This document shows positions 1-6,041 of a DNA stretch of 8,933 nucleotides, in pieces (position 1 is the stretch's first letter; every line of letters begins with the position of its first letter). The notes under the pieces are model-generated. The model made no database searches. It worked only from the letters and a program-made list of their open reading frames with translations, and was not told the DNA's origin. Made by a program: the position numbers and the translations under genes. Source of the stretch: Chloroflexota bacterium (GTDB lineage: Bacteria > Chloroflexota > Chloroflexia > Thermomicrobiales > UBA6265); the NCBI GenBank assembly GCA_023415845.1, contig JAEZJB010000194.1, positions 1 through 8,933 on the forward strand, given 5' to 3'.

Positions 1-1
1 C

Positions 2-322
2 ATCCGCCCCGATGCGTTCTGGGCGCAGTTCGCAGCAGACGTTCCGGAATCGATGGCCAGACTCATGTCCGCCACGCAGCGACCGGTAACCGAGGCTGCG
101 CTGTCTGAGCCAGCCGGTGAACCGGCATGGAAGACGATCCCCTCCTGGTTCGTGTACGGCGCCGAAGACAGAAACATCCCCGCGGCGGCGGTGGCGTTCA
201 TGGCCGAACGAGCCGGCGCCATCAATGCGGTCGAGGTTGAGGGCGCCTCGCACGTAGTGATGATCTCGCACCCGCAGGAAGTGCTGGATGTAATCCTCGC
301 CGCCATCGACTCAGTCTCCTGA
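2..322 (+). CDS. Alpha/beta hydrolase, C-terminal fragment (5' end outside window)
   Basis: The frame is open from the left edge and gives 106 residues before TGA; an internal ATG at 53 is not the true start. The visible part is the last third of an alpha/beta-hydrolase fold protein. It has an AWKTIPSWFVYG beta strand followed by ED-RNIP, where the Asp is the likely catalytic acid, then a helix with FMAERAG, then EVEGASHVVMISHP, where the His is the likely catalytic base. The spacing of acid and His, and the position of this His about 30 residues from the C-terminus, fit the family. The nucleophile Ser lies upstream of the window. This subgroup contains small-molecule esterases and similar hydrolases, and the substrate cannot be told. 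It lies 70 bases upstream of the NmrA-like gene on the same strand, so the two may be co-transcribed. The fold assignment is firm; the specific activity is unknown. Confidence 0.85.
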   Translation: MRPDAFWAQFAADVPESMARLMSATQRPVTEAALSEPAGEPAWKTIPSWFVYGAEDRNIPAAAVAFMAERAGAINAVEVEGASHVVMISHPQEVLDVILAAIDSVS

Positions 323-380
323 ACCAGGCATACCGCAACGCGTCGTCATTTCCGTGACTCGCAAACAAACCGCAACCCCG

Positions 381-386
381 AGAGGA
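381..386 (+). promoter_or_regulatory. Ribosome binding site deciding the start of the NmrA-like gene
   Basis: AGAGGA lies six bases before the ATG at 393. It supports that ATG over the in-frame GTG at 354, which would add 13 residues (MTRKQ...) ahead of the first beta strand of the Rossmann fold. Confidence 0.6.
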
Positions 387-392
387 CCTCAC

Positions 393-1145
393 ATGAACAT
401 CGTCGTCATTGGCGGCACCGGCCGCATCGGATCAAACGTCGTCAAGATCCTGCGCGAGAACGGGCATAAGGTTGTGCCAGCTTCGCCCCGGCTTGGCATC
501 AACACCCTCACGGGCGAAGGGCTCGCCGATGCCCTGGCTGGCGCCGACGTGGTGGTGGACGTCAGCAATTCGCCATCGTTCGAGCCTGCGGCCGTGCTGG
601 AGTTCTTTCAGACCTCAACCGGCAATCTCCTGGCCGCAGAGCAGACGGCCGGCGTCGGGCACCACGTCGCCCTGTCGATCGTTGGCATCGACCGATCGCC
701 GGACAACGGTTACTTCCGGGCCAAGCTGGCCCAGGAAGCACTGATCGAGGCTGGGCCCATCCCCTACTCCATCGTGCGAGCGACCCAGTTCTTCGAGTTC
801 GTGGATGACATTGCAGATGCCGCCACCATCGGCACAGAGGTCCACATGCCACCGGTCGCCTTCCAGCCGATCGCCGCTGAGGACGTCGCAGTTGCGGTCG
901 CCGGGACCGCGATGAACGCGCCGCTCAACGGCCGCAAGGAGATTGCCGGGCCAGACCTGCTGCGCTTCGATGACGTCATTGCTCGCCGGCTCCGGTCCAG
1001 GCACGACCCACGGACGGTCGTGGCGGACCCCCAGGCGTTGTACTTCGGTTCGGTTCCCGACGAACAATCGCTGGTTCCACTCAATGGCGCGCTCCCTGGC
1101 AAGGTCCACTACGAGGACTGGCTGAAGCAGACCGCCAACCAGTGA
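393..1145 (+). CDS. NmrA-like / atypical short-chain NAD(P)-binding reductase
   Basis: With the ATG at 393 the protein has 250 residues. It begins directly with a Rossmann strand and the dinucleotide-binding glycine motif IGGTGRIGS (residues 6-14). An acidic strand end follows at about 52-56 (DVVVD), then the HVALSIVGID strand (91-100) and GYFRAKLAQE (106-115), whose Tyr107 and Lys111 match the YxxxK spacing of extended SDRs. PYSIVRATQFFEF (124-136) is typical of the NmrA/SDR_a5 group (NAD(P)H-binding, NAD-dependent-epimerase-like proteins). Members are quinone or enone reductases or redox sensors, so a cytoplasmic oxidoreductase is likely but the substrate is unknown. It sits between two alpha/beta hydrolases on the same strand, 70 bases after one and 80 before the other. 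A GTG-started version from 354 is possible but less likely because of the AGAGGA site at 381. Confidence 0.88.
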   Translation: MNIVVIGGTGRIGSNVVKILRENGHKVVPASPRLGINTLTGEGLADALAGADVVVDVSNSPSFEPAAVLEFFQTSTGNLLAAEQTAGVGHHVALSIVGIDRSPDNGYFRAKLAQEALIEAGPIPYSIVRATQFFEFVDDIADAATIGTEVHMPPVAFQPIAAEDVAVAVAGTAMNAPLNGRKEIAGPDLLRFDDVIARRLRSRHDPRTVVADPQALYFGSVPDEQSLVPLNGALPGKVHYEDWLKQTANQ

Positions 1146-1155
1146 CGTGACCAGC

Positions 1156-1183
1156 CGCCGGTCGCACCTGACGACGACCGGCG
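1156..1183 (+). terminator. Perfect 9-bp hairpin between the reductase and esterase genes
   Basis: CGCCGGTCG (1156-1164) and CGACCGGCG (1175-1183) are exact reverse complements around a 10-base loop, beginning 11 bases after the reductase stop codon. No T tract follows, so it is not a canonical intrinsic terminator. It could be a weak terminator, an mRNA 3'-end stabiliser that sets different levels for the two genes, or a protein-binding dyad. Confidence 0.4.
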
Positions 1184-1225
1184 AATCCGGCCGATCCCTG
1201 CCCCCTCCACCCCCGGAGCCACCAG

Positions 1226-2209
1226 ATGAACACTGCAAACCTGCAAGACACCACGATTCCTGACGTCGTGCTGGAACCAGCCGCCCAGGCCCTGGCGGAC
1301 GCCCTCGCCGCCAGCGACGGTCCACCACTCTACACACTCTCTCCATCAGATGCGCGGGCCGTGCTCGACCAGGCCCAGGCGGGTACCGTCGACCTGGCGC
1401 CGGCGGAGGTCGAAGACCACACCATCCCAGGTGGACCGAACGGGGCGGTATCGGTCACCGTGGTCAAGCCCGCGACCCGAAACGGCATGTTGCCCGTCAT
1501 CCTGTACACCCATGGCGGCGGCTGGATCCTGGGCAACTTCGGGACCCACCAGCGATTGGTGCGCGATCTGGTCGACCAGACCGGGGCGGCGCTGGTGTTC
1601 GTCAACTACACGCCCTCGCCGGAAGCTCAATATCCGGTCGCCATCGAGCAGGTGTATGCCACGCTCGAATGGATCGCTGCCTATGGCGCGGAACTTGGGC
1701 TCGACGGAACCAGGCTGGCAATTGCCGGGGACAGCGTGGGCGGCAACATGACCGCAGCGGTGGCGATGATGGCGAAGGAGCGCGGGGGGCCAGCCATTCG
1801 CTACCAGGCACTGTTTTATCCGGTGACCAATGCCGCGTTCGATACCGCCAGCTACGAGCGGTTCGCCGAGGGGCCATGGCTGACGCGGAAGGCAATGCAG
1901 TGGTTCTGGGATGCCTACGCTCCCGATGAAACGACCCGTAACGAACCGACGGCGTCTCCACTCCGGGCAACCTCGGAGCAACTGGCACATCTCCCACCCG
2001 CGCTCGTGATCACCGACGAGGCCGACGTGCTGCGCGACGAGGGAGAAGCCTACGCCCGCGCGTTGCGCCAGGCGGGGGTCGACGTGACGGCCGTGCGGTA
2101 CGAGGGAGTCTTCCACGACTTCATGATGCTCAATGATCTGTCAGCAACCAATGCCACACGCGCGGCGATCACCCAGGCCGCGAGCTTGCTCCGGTCCGCG
2201 CTGGCGTAG
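1226..2209 (+). CDS. Alpha/beta hydrolase fold-3 esterase (hormone-sensitive-lipase type)
   Basis: This is a complete 327-residue carboxylesterase of the HSL / family IV group, near the usual length of about 300-330. The oxyanion-hole motif is YTHGGGW (94-100), preceded by an N-terminal cap region. The nucleophile elbow is GDSVGGN (168-174) with Ser170. Asp267 in DEADVLRDEGEAYA is the catalytic acid and His297 in YEGVFHDFMML is the base, so the full triad is present. These enzymes hydrolyse short-chain acyl esters; the natural substrate is not evident. There is no signal peptide or transmembrane segment, so it should be cytoplasmic. The start is supported by GGAG at 1215-1218, seven bases before the ATG. 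It follows the NmrA-like reductase by 80 bases and is followed by a long hairpin, which suggests it ends a transcription unit. Confidence 0.95.
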   Translation: MNTANLQDTTIPDVVLEPAAQALADALAASDGPPLYTLSPSDARAVLDQAQAGTVDLAPAEVEDHTIPGGPNGAVSVTVVKPATRNGMLPVILYTHGGGWILGNFGTHQRLVRDLVDQTGAALVFVNYTPSPEAQYPVAIEQVYATLEWIAAYGAELGLDGTRLAIAGDSVGGNMTAAVAMMAKERGGPAIRYQALFYPVTNAAFDTASYERFAEGPWLTRKAMQWFWDAYAPDETTRNEPTASPLRATSEQLAHLPPALVITDEADVLRDEGEAYARALRQAGVDVTAVRYEGVFHDFMMLNDLSATNATRAAITQAASLLRSALA

Positions 2210-2242
2210 CTGGCTCGCGCCGCCCCATTTGCACCGGAATCC

Positions 2243-2275
2243 GAGCGGTCCGGCACCGAAAGGGCTGGACCGCTC
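2243..2275 (+). terminator. Long hairpin with GAAA tetraloop after the esterase gene
   Basis: GAGCGGTCC (2243-2251) pairs perfectly with GGACCGCTC (2267-2275). The stem continues inward through G-T, G-C and C-G pairs (2252-2254 with 2264-2266). After a single bulged A (2255), CC/GG closes a GAAA tetraloop (2258-2261). It starts 34 bases after the esterase stop and no T run follows. It is most likely a transcription end or 3'-end stabilising structure for the left-hand gene group; a termination role without a U tract is inference. Confidence 0.55.
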
Positions 2276-2360
2276 ACTCCCAGGTCGTCCCCGGCCGACT
2301 CGTCCCATCTCCACATCCGCCCTCGCAATCGTGAACCGGCCCGGGTGAGAACTCCCCACT

Positions 2361-2366
2361 GGAGGA
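2361..2366 (+). promoter_or_regulatory. Strong Shine-Dalgarno site of the small orphan gene
   Basis: GGAGGA lies four bases before the ATG at 2371, the best ribosome binding site seen on the plus strand here. It is the main reason to accept the following gene as real. Confidence 0.6.
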
Positions 2367-2370
2367 CCAG

Positions 2371-3000
2371 ATGGATATCGTCTTCATGGATTCCACCAAC
2401 AGCGAACACCCGAACTGGAACGATGCCGCTGGTGACGTCCTGATCGTGGCGGCCATGGAACGTTCGGCCACGGCGTCCAGGGTGAGCCTGCTTCGTGACG
2501 CCGGGTTTCCGTCCGACCGGGTTGATGTACTGGTCGTCGAGGAGGTTCCGAGGCTCGAAGAGCGATTGGGAGGATCGGGGCTTCACCGGTTCCTGGTGAG
2601 GCTCCGCCTGGTTCGAGGTGATGTCCTCGACGTGCTCGAACCGGCGCGTATTGAATTGATGAACGGGCGAGCGCTCGTTTGGGTCACCACCACGGGGTAT
2701 CGCCAGACTCGGCTCGCCGGATCGATCCTGGGATACCCCGACGGCAGCAGGATCACCGAGTTCGAGTCGGTTCCGGTCGATTGGCGTTGGTTCGACCGGT
2801 GGAACGATGGTGCGTTCCCTCCAACGCCTTGTCCTGGCGAGTTGGCAGCCTCAACGCAACCCTGGGCGCCAAATCCGTCACATAGCGCGGAAATCGCTGT
2901 TCCGGCCAGCCGTGACACCGGGCTGCTGGTCTGGAGAGGCCCTGAAATCCACCATGGTGCCGACCGGCCCCCAGCTCTTGAGGGATTTGCCGGGCGATGA
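2371..3000 (+). CDS. Small GSP17M-like (alpha/beta stress domain) protein with atypical C-terminal tail
   Basis: The frame encodes 209 residues. Residues 22-135 recall the general-stress-protein-17M-like domain seen in many GC-rich bacteria. There is a beta strand DVLIVAAM, a helix ATASRVSLLRDAGF followed by a DRVDVLVVEE strand, and a linker with GLHRFLVRL. Then come a LEPARIELMNGRALVWV segment, like the 'YEEELRAGRALVLV' part of that family, and a last strand SRITEFESV. The usual glycine-rich middle is reduced, so the match is distant. Residues from about 140 to 209 are rich in Pro, Trp and Ser, show no domain and use noticeably more A/T at third codon positions, as if the reading frame had run on past an older stop. 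No catalytic motif or membrane segment is visible. It stands alone, 161 bases after the esterase and convergent with the IclR gene 68 bases away. Function unknown; the family name is a pattern-based guess. Confidence 0.6.
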   Translation: MDIVFMDSTNSEHPNWNDAAGDVLIVAAMERSATASRVSLLRDAGFPSDRVDVLVVEEVPRLEERLGGSGLHRFLVRLRLVRGDVLDVLEPARIELMNGRALVWVTTTGYRQTRLAGSILGYPDGSRITEFESVPVDWRWFDRWNDGAFPPTPCPGELAASTQPWAPNPSHSAEIAVPASRDTGLLVWRGPEIHHGADRPPALEGFAGR

Positions 3001-3068
3001 CACCGGATGCTCCGAGCGGCATGACGCGACTGGCGAACGGTTACTGGTCCAACCGAGAGTTGCAGATG

Positions 3069-3857
3069 TCACTCAGGTGATGCAGCACCACTCCAGCCCA
3101 GGCGGCCGGAAATATCGGCGGCGGCCTGGGTCACAAGATCGACGTATCGCTCGTGGTTGCCGCTGTCCTCGAACTCGCTCTTGAGTCCCGAAATACTGAT
3201 TGCCGCCTCGACCCGCCCCTGGGCTCCCCGGATCGGTGCCGCCAGGCAATAGACCCCGAGATTCGATTCCTCGCGATCGATGGCAAATCCCTGAGCAGAG
3301 ATTTCGTCCAGTTCCGCGGCCAGCACTGACGGATCGGTGATGGTATGCGGCGTCACGGCCGCGAACGACTGGTCCAGGTAGTCGGCCAGTTCGCCAGCAG
3401 GAAGCGCGGCGAGCAGCACCTTCCCGAGGCCGGAGACGTAGGCGTCCTCGCGCTTGCCAATCGAGGCCCAGAACCTGACCGGGCGATCTGGCGCGATCAC
3501 TTCGATGTGGACGACCTGGCCGCGGTTGAGGATGCCGAGGTTGGCCGTCTGCCCGGTTTCCCGCGCCAGCTGCTCCATGATCGGCCGGGCCTCGGCCTCC
3601 AGCGACGTACTCTGCAGGTAGACGCTACTGACCTCGAGGGTTTTCACGCCCAGGCGATATCGCTCGGAATCGGCGACCCGCTCCACGTAGCCCCGGTCGG
3701 CCAGCACCGACAGCAGGCGGATGATCGTCGGCTTGGGAAGACTGGCACGTTCGGCGATTTGCCCGATCGAGAGCTCGGGGTCGGCGATGGTAAAGCATTC
3801 CAGGATGTCCAGACCGCGATCAAGCGCACGGATCTGATAGGTTATGCGTTCTGACAC
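3069..3857 (-). CDS. IclR-family transcriptional regulator
   Basis: With the GTG at 3857 the protein has 262 residues, the normal IclR length. The N-terminus carries RALDRGLDILECF (10-22) and a winged helix-turn-helix at about 29-52 (LSIGQIAERASLPKPTIIRLLSVL), with the wing GYVERVADSERYRLG. The rest is the IclR effector-binding domain, with GQTANLGILNRGQVVHIE, the SGLGKVLLAALP helix and FAIDREESNLGVYCLAAPIRG. Such proteins bind a small metabolite and control nearby catabolic genes. It is the last gene of the minus-strand sugar operon, so it probably senses the substrate or an intermediate and regulates the operon. The start is chosen because AAGGGGG lies five bases before the GTG. An ATG at 3872 and a TTG at 3932 are in frame but lack such a site, and the TTG would overlap the upstream gene. 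A dyad at 3893-3916 lies just upstream and could be its own operator. Confidence 0.93.
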   Translation of the reverse strand: MSERITYQIRALDRGLDILECFTIADPELSIGQIAERASLPKPTIIRLLSVLADRGYVERVADSERYRLGVKTLEVSSVYLQSTSLEAEARPIMEQLARETGQTANLGILNRGQVVHIEVIAPDRPVRFWASIGKREDAYVSGLGKVLLAALPAGELADYLDQSFAAVTPHTITDPSVLAAELDEISAQGFAIDREESNLGVYCLAAPIRGAQGRVEAAISISGLKSEFEDSGNHERYVDLVTQAAADISGRLGWSGAASPE

Positions 3858-3862
3858 CGGAG

Positions 3863-3869
3863 CCCCCTT
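3863..3869 (-). promoter_or_regulatory. Ribosome binding site supporting the GTG start of the IclR gene
   Basis: On the minus strand AAGGGGG lies five bases before the GTG at 3857. It overlaps the codons after the alternative ATG at 3872, which itself has no recognisable site upstream. Confidence 0.5.
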
Positions 3870-3892
3870 CATGCCGACTAACGCGGCACCGG

Positions 3893-3916
3893 CGATCGCT
3901 GGGAAGTCAGCGATCG
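3893..3916 (-). promoter_or_regulatory. Perfect 9-bp dyad at the 3' end of the MR/MLE gene
   Basis: CGATCGCTG (3893-3901) and CAGCGATCG (3908-3916) are exact reverse complements separated by six bases. The structure covers the stop codon of the MR/MLE gene (3907-3909) and lies about 36 bases before the IclR start. As RNA it is a stable hairpin that could reduce read-through or mark an mRNA processing site. As DNA it is a candidate operator for the IclR protein. There is no U tract, so intrinsic termination is less likely. Confidence 0.4.
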
Positions 3917-5025
3917 ACACGGAACCGGGCAATTGCTGCCTGGTCCAGTTCTACCCCAAGTCCCGGCTCCGTGAGCGGACGCGCCCATCCGGCGTCGACC
4001 GGCAGGGGAGCGGACACGATGTCGTGGCTGTAGAAGAACTTGCTGATGATGTCGCACGGTAACACATCGGGCCGGATTCCCGGCGCCGCGATGGCCAGAT
4101 GAATCATGGCTGCCTGGGCAATGCCCAGTTCGAGATTCGATCCGATGGTGGCGGGAATCTGGGCCGCCTCACCGATCGCGGCCACGTTCCGGGCTTCCAG
4201 CAATCCACCACCCATCCCGACGTAGATCGAGAACATGTCGGCCGCGGCTGCCCCGATCAGGGCCAGGGCATCAGCGGCGGTCGAGAGACTCTCGTCAGCC
4301 ACCACCGGCAGGCGTGACGCAGCCCGGACATGGGCCAGCCAGCGCGGATCACCCGCCGGGACCGGCTGCTCGACAAAGGCGATGTTGAGATCTTCGAGGC
4401 GGGGAATGACGGAAATTGCCGCGGCCAGGCTCCAGCCACCGTTGGCATCGACCCCCAGCAACACCTCGTCACCGACGGCCTCGCGAACCGCCCGCACCCG
4501 CGCGACATCTGTGGCGGGATCGAGGCCGACCTTGACCTTCATGGCGGTGAAGCCCTGCTCGACGGCCCAGGCCGCGATCTCGGCAGCCTTCGCCGGTTCC
4601 ATGCCCGAAACGGAGTACTTGGTGCGCACCTCGTTCCGTACCGCACCACCCAGCAACTGGGAGACCGGCTGGCCCGCCACCTTGCCCGCGATGTCCCACA
4701 GGGCAAGCTCGATACCAGCCCGGGTGAAGGGGTTGTTGGCAAGTGTCCTGCGCATCAGGTGCGTCAGGCGTGTGCGGTCCAGCGGGTCTTCACCAATCAG
4801 GAGGGGGGCGAGGATCGTGTTGATGAAGTGCGCGGCAGAAACCTGGTCCTCACCACTCCAGAGCGGTGTGCAGGAGACCTCGCCAAGGCCGGTGATGCCT
4901 TCGTCAGTGCGCATCTCCAGGATCAGGAATGGCGACTCGGTGTGGGAGCCGCGTCCGCCAACCGTGGCGCGGGAGGGTTCGATCGGGACATTGATGGGAA
5001 TGGTGTCGATGGCGACGATCTTCAT
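3907..5025 (-). CDS. Mandelate racemase / muconate lactonizing enzyme family protein (enolase superfamily)
   Basis: The protein has 372 residues, the usual length. The N-terminal capping domain (1-120) includes the flexible loop near TVGGRGSHTESPF and the TRAGIELALWDIAGK helix. The barrel carries KVK at 163-165 (the KxK acid/base motif), metal ligands Asp193 (GVDANGGW), Glu219 (FVEQP) and Asp244 (ADES), and the late TIGSNLELGIA segment with Glu299. Enzymes of this type abstract the proton alpha to a carboxylate, giving sugar-acid dehydratases, racemases, epimerases or cycloisomerases. Where the muconate-cycloisomerase branch has its second Lys, 24 residues after the third ligand, this protein has Tyr268 in SIYVGMGGG. 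One-base chemistry using KxK, as in dehydration or a simple proton transfer, is therefore more likely than two-base racemisation; this is inference. The start codon overlaps the stop of the upstream oxidoreductase gene (ATGA), so translation is coupled. The substrate is unknown but should be the product or partner of the imported sugar. Confidence 0.93.
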   Translation of the reverse strand: MKIVAIDTIPINVPIEPSRATVGGRGSHTESPFLILEMRTDEGITGLGEVSCTPLWSGEDQVSAAHFINTILAPLLIGEDPLDRTRLTHLMRRTLANNPFTRAGIELALWDIAGKVAGQPVSQLLGGAVRNEVRTKYSVSGMEPAKAAEIAAWAVEQGFTAMKVKVGLDPATDVARVRAVREAVGDEVLLGVDANGGWSLAAAISVIPRLEDLNIAFVEQPVPAGDPRWLAHVRAASRLPVVADESLSTAADALALIGAAAADMFSIYVGMGGGLLEARNVAAIGEAAQIPATIGSNLELGIAQAAMIHLAIAAPGIRPDVLPCDIISKFFYSHDIVSAPLPVDAGWARPLTEPGLGVELDQAAIARFRVDR

Positions 5026-6041
5026 GGATACGTGACCTGCTGCGGTAGAGGTGATGCGGAAAGTGCCCGCTCGAAGGTTTGGGCCAGCACCAGGCTGGCA
5101 ATGGCGTCATCGATATCGGGGTGGGGCGGAATTCGGGTGCGGATACCGGTGAGGAATGTCGCCAGCTGGTGCCGAAAGCAATTCTCGAACCAGTCTTCTT
5201 CGAGGAAGACGTCTTCGTCGCCACCCTCGGCGCGGAGGTGAACACCCCCGTTCGGGAAGTCGAACCAGGCAATGCCCCGTGGCCCCACGATCGACCACTC
5301 GGAGGGCGGAAAATCAGGCAGGAACCACCCGATCTCAACCCGGGCGCGATGACCCGACCCAAACTCGATGACGGCTCCGTTGAGGTTGGGACGGGGGAAT
5401 TCGGGCCGGGTGGTAGTGCCCCAGCCGACCAGCGTCGTTGCGCGGTCAGCGGTCAGGAAGTGCAGATGGTCCATGGTGTGAGCGCCATCGTGGATACACG
5501 GGGCGCCGTGATCGAGCGTGGCCATGATGCGCTGGTAATGTTCCGGATTTCCTTCAGGATCCCAGACCTCATCGAAGATGCTGATCCGGAAGTCGAGCGG
5601 GGTACCGAGGCGTCCTTCGGCGATCCACTGGCGCAGTGAGCCAAAGATGGGGCCGTGACGCATCACGAATCCCACCTGCACGAAGCGGTCGGAAGCGGTC
5701 ACGGCATCCCGCACAGCCAGCGCCTCTTCCAGGGTCAGGGCGATCGGCTTTTCGGCCAGCACGTCCTTTCCGGCGGCGAGGGCCCGGATGGTGAGTTGTG
5801 GCGTTACCCAGGGTGGAGTGGCGATGATCACGGCGTCGACCGCCGGGTTCGCGAGCACCTGCTCCACATTCGAGACGGCAACCTTCGCCCCAAACCTGGC
5901 TCCAGCCTGGATGGCGCGCTTCAGGTCGGCGTCGCAGCAGGCGACCAGGCATGCGCCAGGCTCGGCCGCAATCGCCGGCAGGTGCCGGGTCAGCGCGACA
6001 TCGCCGCAGCCGATCACTGCCAGGCCGACCGGTCCCCTCAT
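5022..6041 (-). CDS. Gfo/Idh/MocA-family NAD(P)-dependent oxidoreductase
   Basis: The protein has 339 residues. The Rossmann domain opens with LAVIGCGDVALTRHLPAI (glycine motif at 11-16) and continues with VDAVIIATPP (68-77) and AGKDVLAEKPIALTLEEA, whose EKP (97-99) is the family signature. The C-terminal alpha/beta domain holds GAPCIHDGAHTMDHLHFL (179-196); Asp185 and His188 fit the catalytic DxxxH-type motif. These enzymes oxidise or reduce a hydroxyl of a sugar, inositol or sugar acid in the cytoplasm with NAD(H) or NADP(H). The frame stays open far upstream, into the neighbouring gene, but the ATG at 6041 is the correct start because it lies directly before the Rossmann strand. It also forms a 4-base ATGA overlap with the stop of the preceding gene. 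The stop in turn overlaps the start of the MR/MLE gene, so three enzymes are translationally linked. No strong ribosome binding site is seen, as expected for coupling. Confidence 0.94.
   Translation of the reverse strand: MRGPVGLAVIGCGDVALTRHLPAIAAEPGACLVACCDADLKRAIQAGARFGAKVAVSNVEQVLANPAVDAVIIATPPWVTPQLTIRALAAGKDVLAEKPIALTLEEALAVRDAVTASDRFVQVGFVMRHGPIFGSLRQWIAEGRLGTPLDFRISIFDEVWDPEGNPEHYQRIMATLDHGAPCIHDGAHTMDHLHFLTADRATTLVGWGTTTRPEFPRPNLNGAVIEFGSGHRARVEIGWFLPDFPPSEWSIVGPRGIAWFDFPNGGVHLRAEGGDEDVFLEEDWFENCFRHQLATFLTGIRTRIPPHPDIDDAIASLVLAQTFERALSASPLPQQVTYP

Noticed and set aside
341..410. Direct repeat CGTCGTCATT at 341-350 and 401-410, 60 bases apart
   Set aside because: Only ten bases, and the second copy is explained by the codons for the first Rossmann strand (IVVI). 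It is probably chance.
615..1346. Minus-strand frame of 243 codons opposite the NmrA-like gene
   Set aside because: It spans a gene boundary, is Arg/Gly-rich and has no motif; a shadow frame.
3038..3055. Small inverted repeat CGGTT / AACCG in the convergent gap, considered as a bidirectional terminator
   Set aside because: Only five base pairs, an eight-base loop and no T tract on either side; too weak to call.
4235..5241. Long plus-strand frames opposite the MR/MLE gene
   Set aside because: No recognisable domains and biased composition; the minus strand encodes a complete enolase-superfamily enzyme with all metal ligands.
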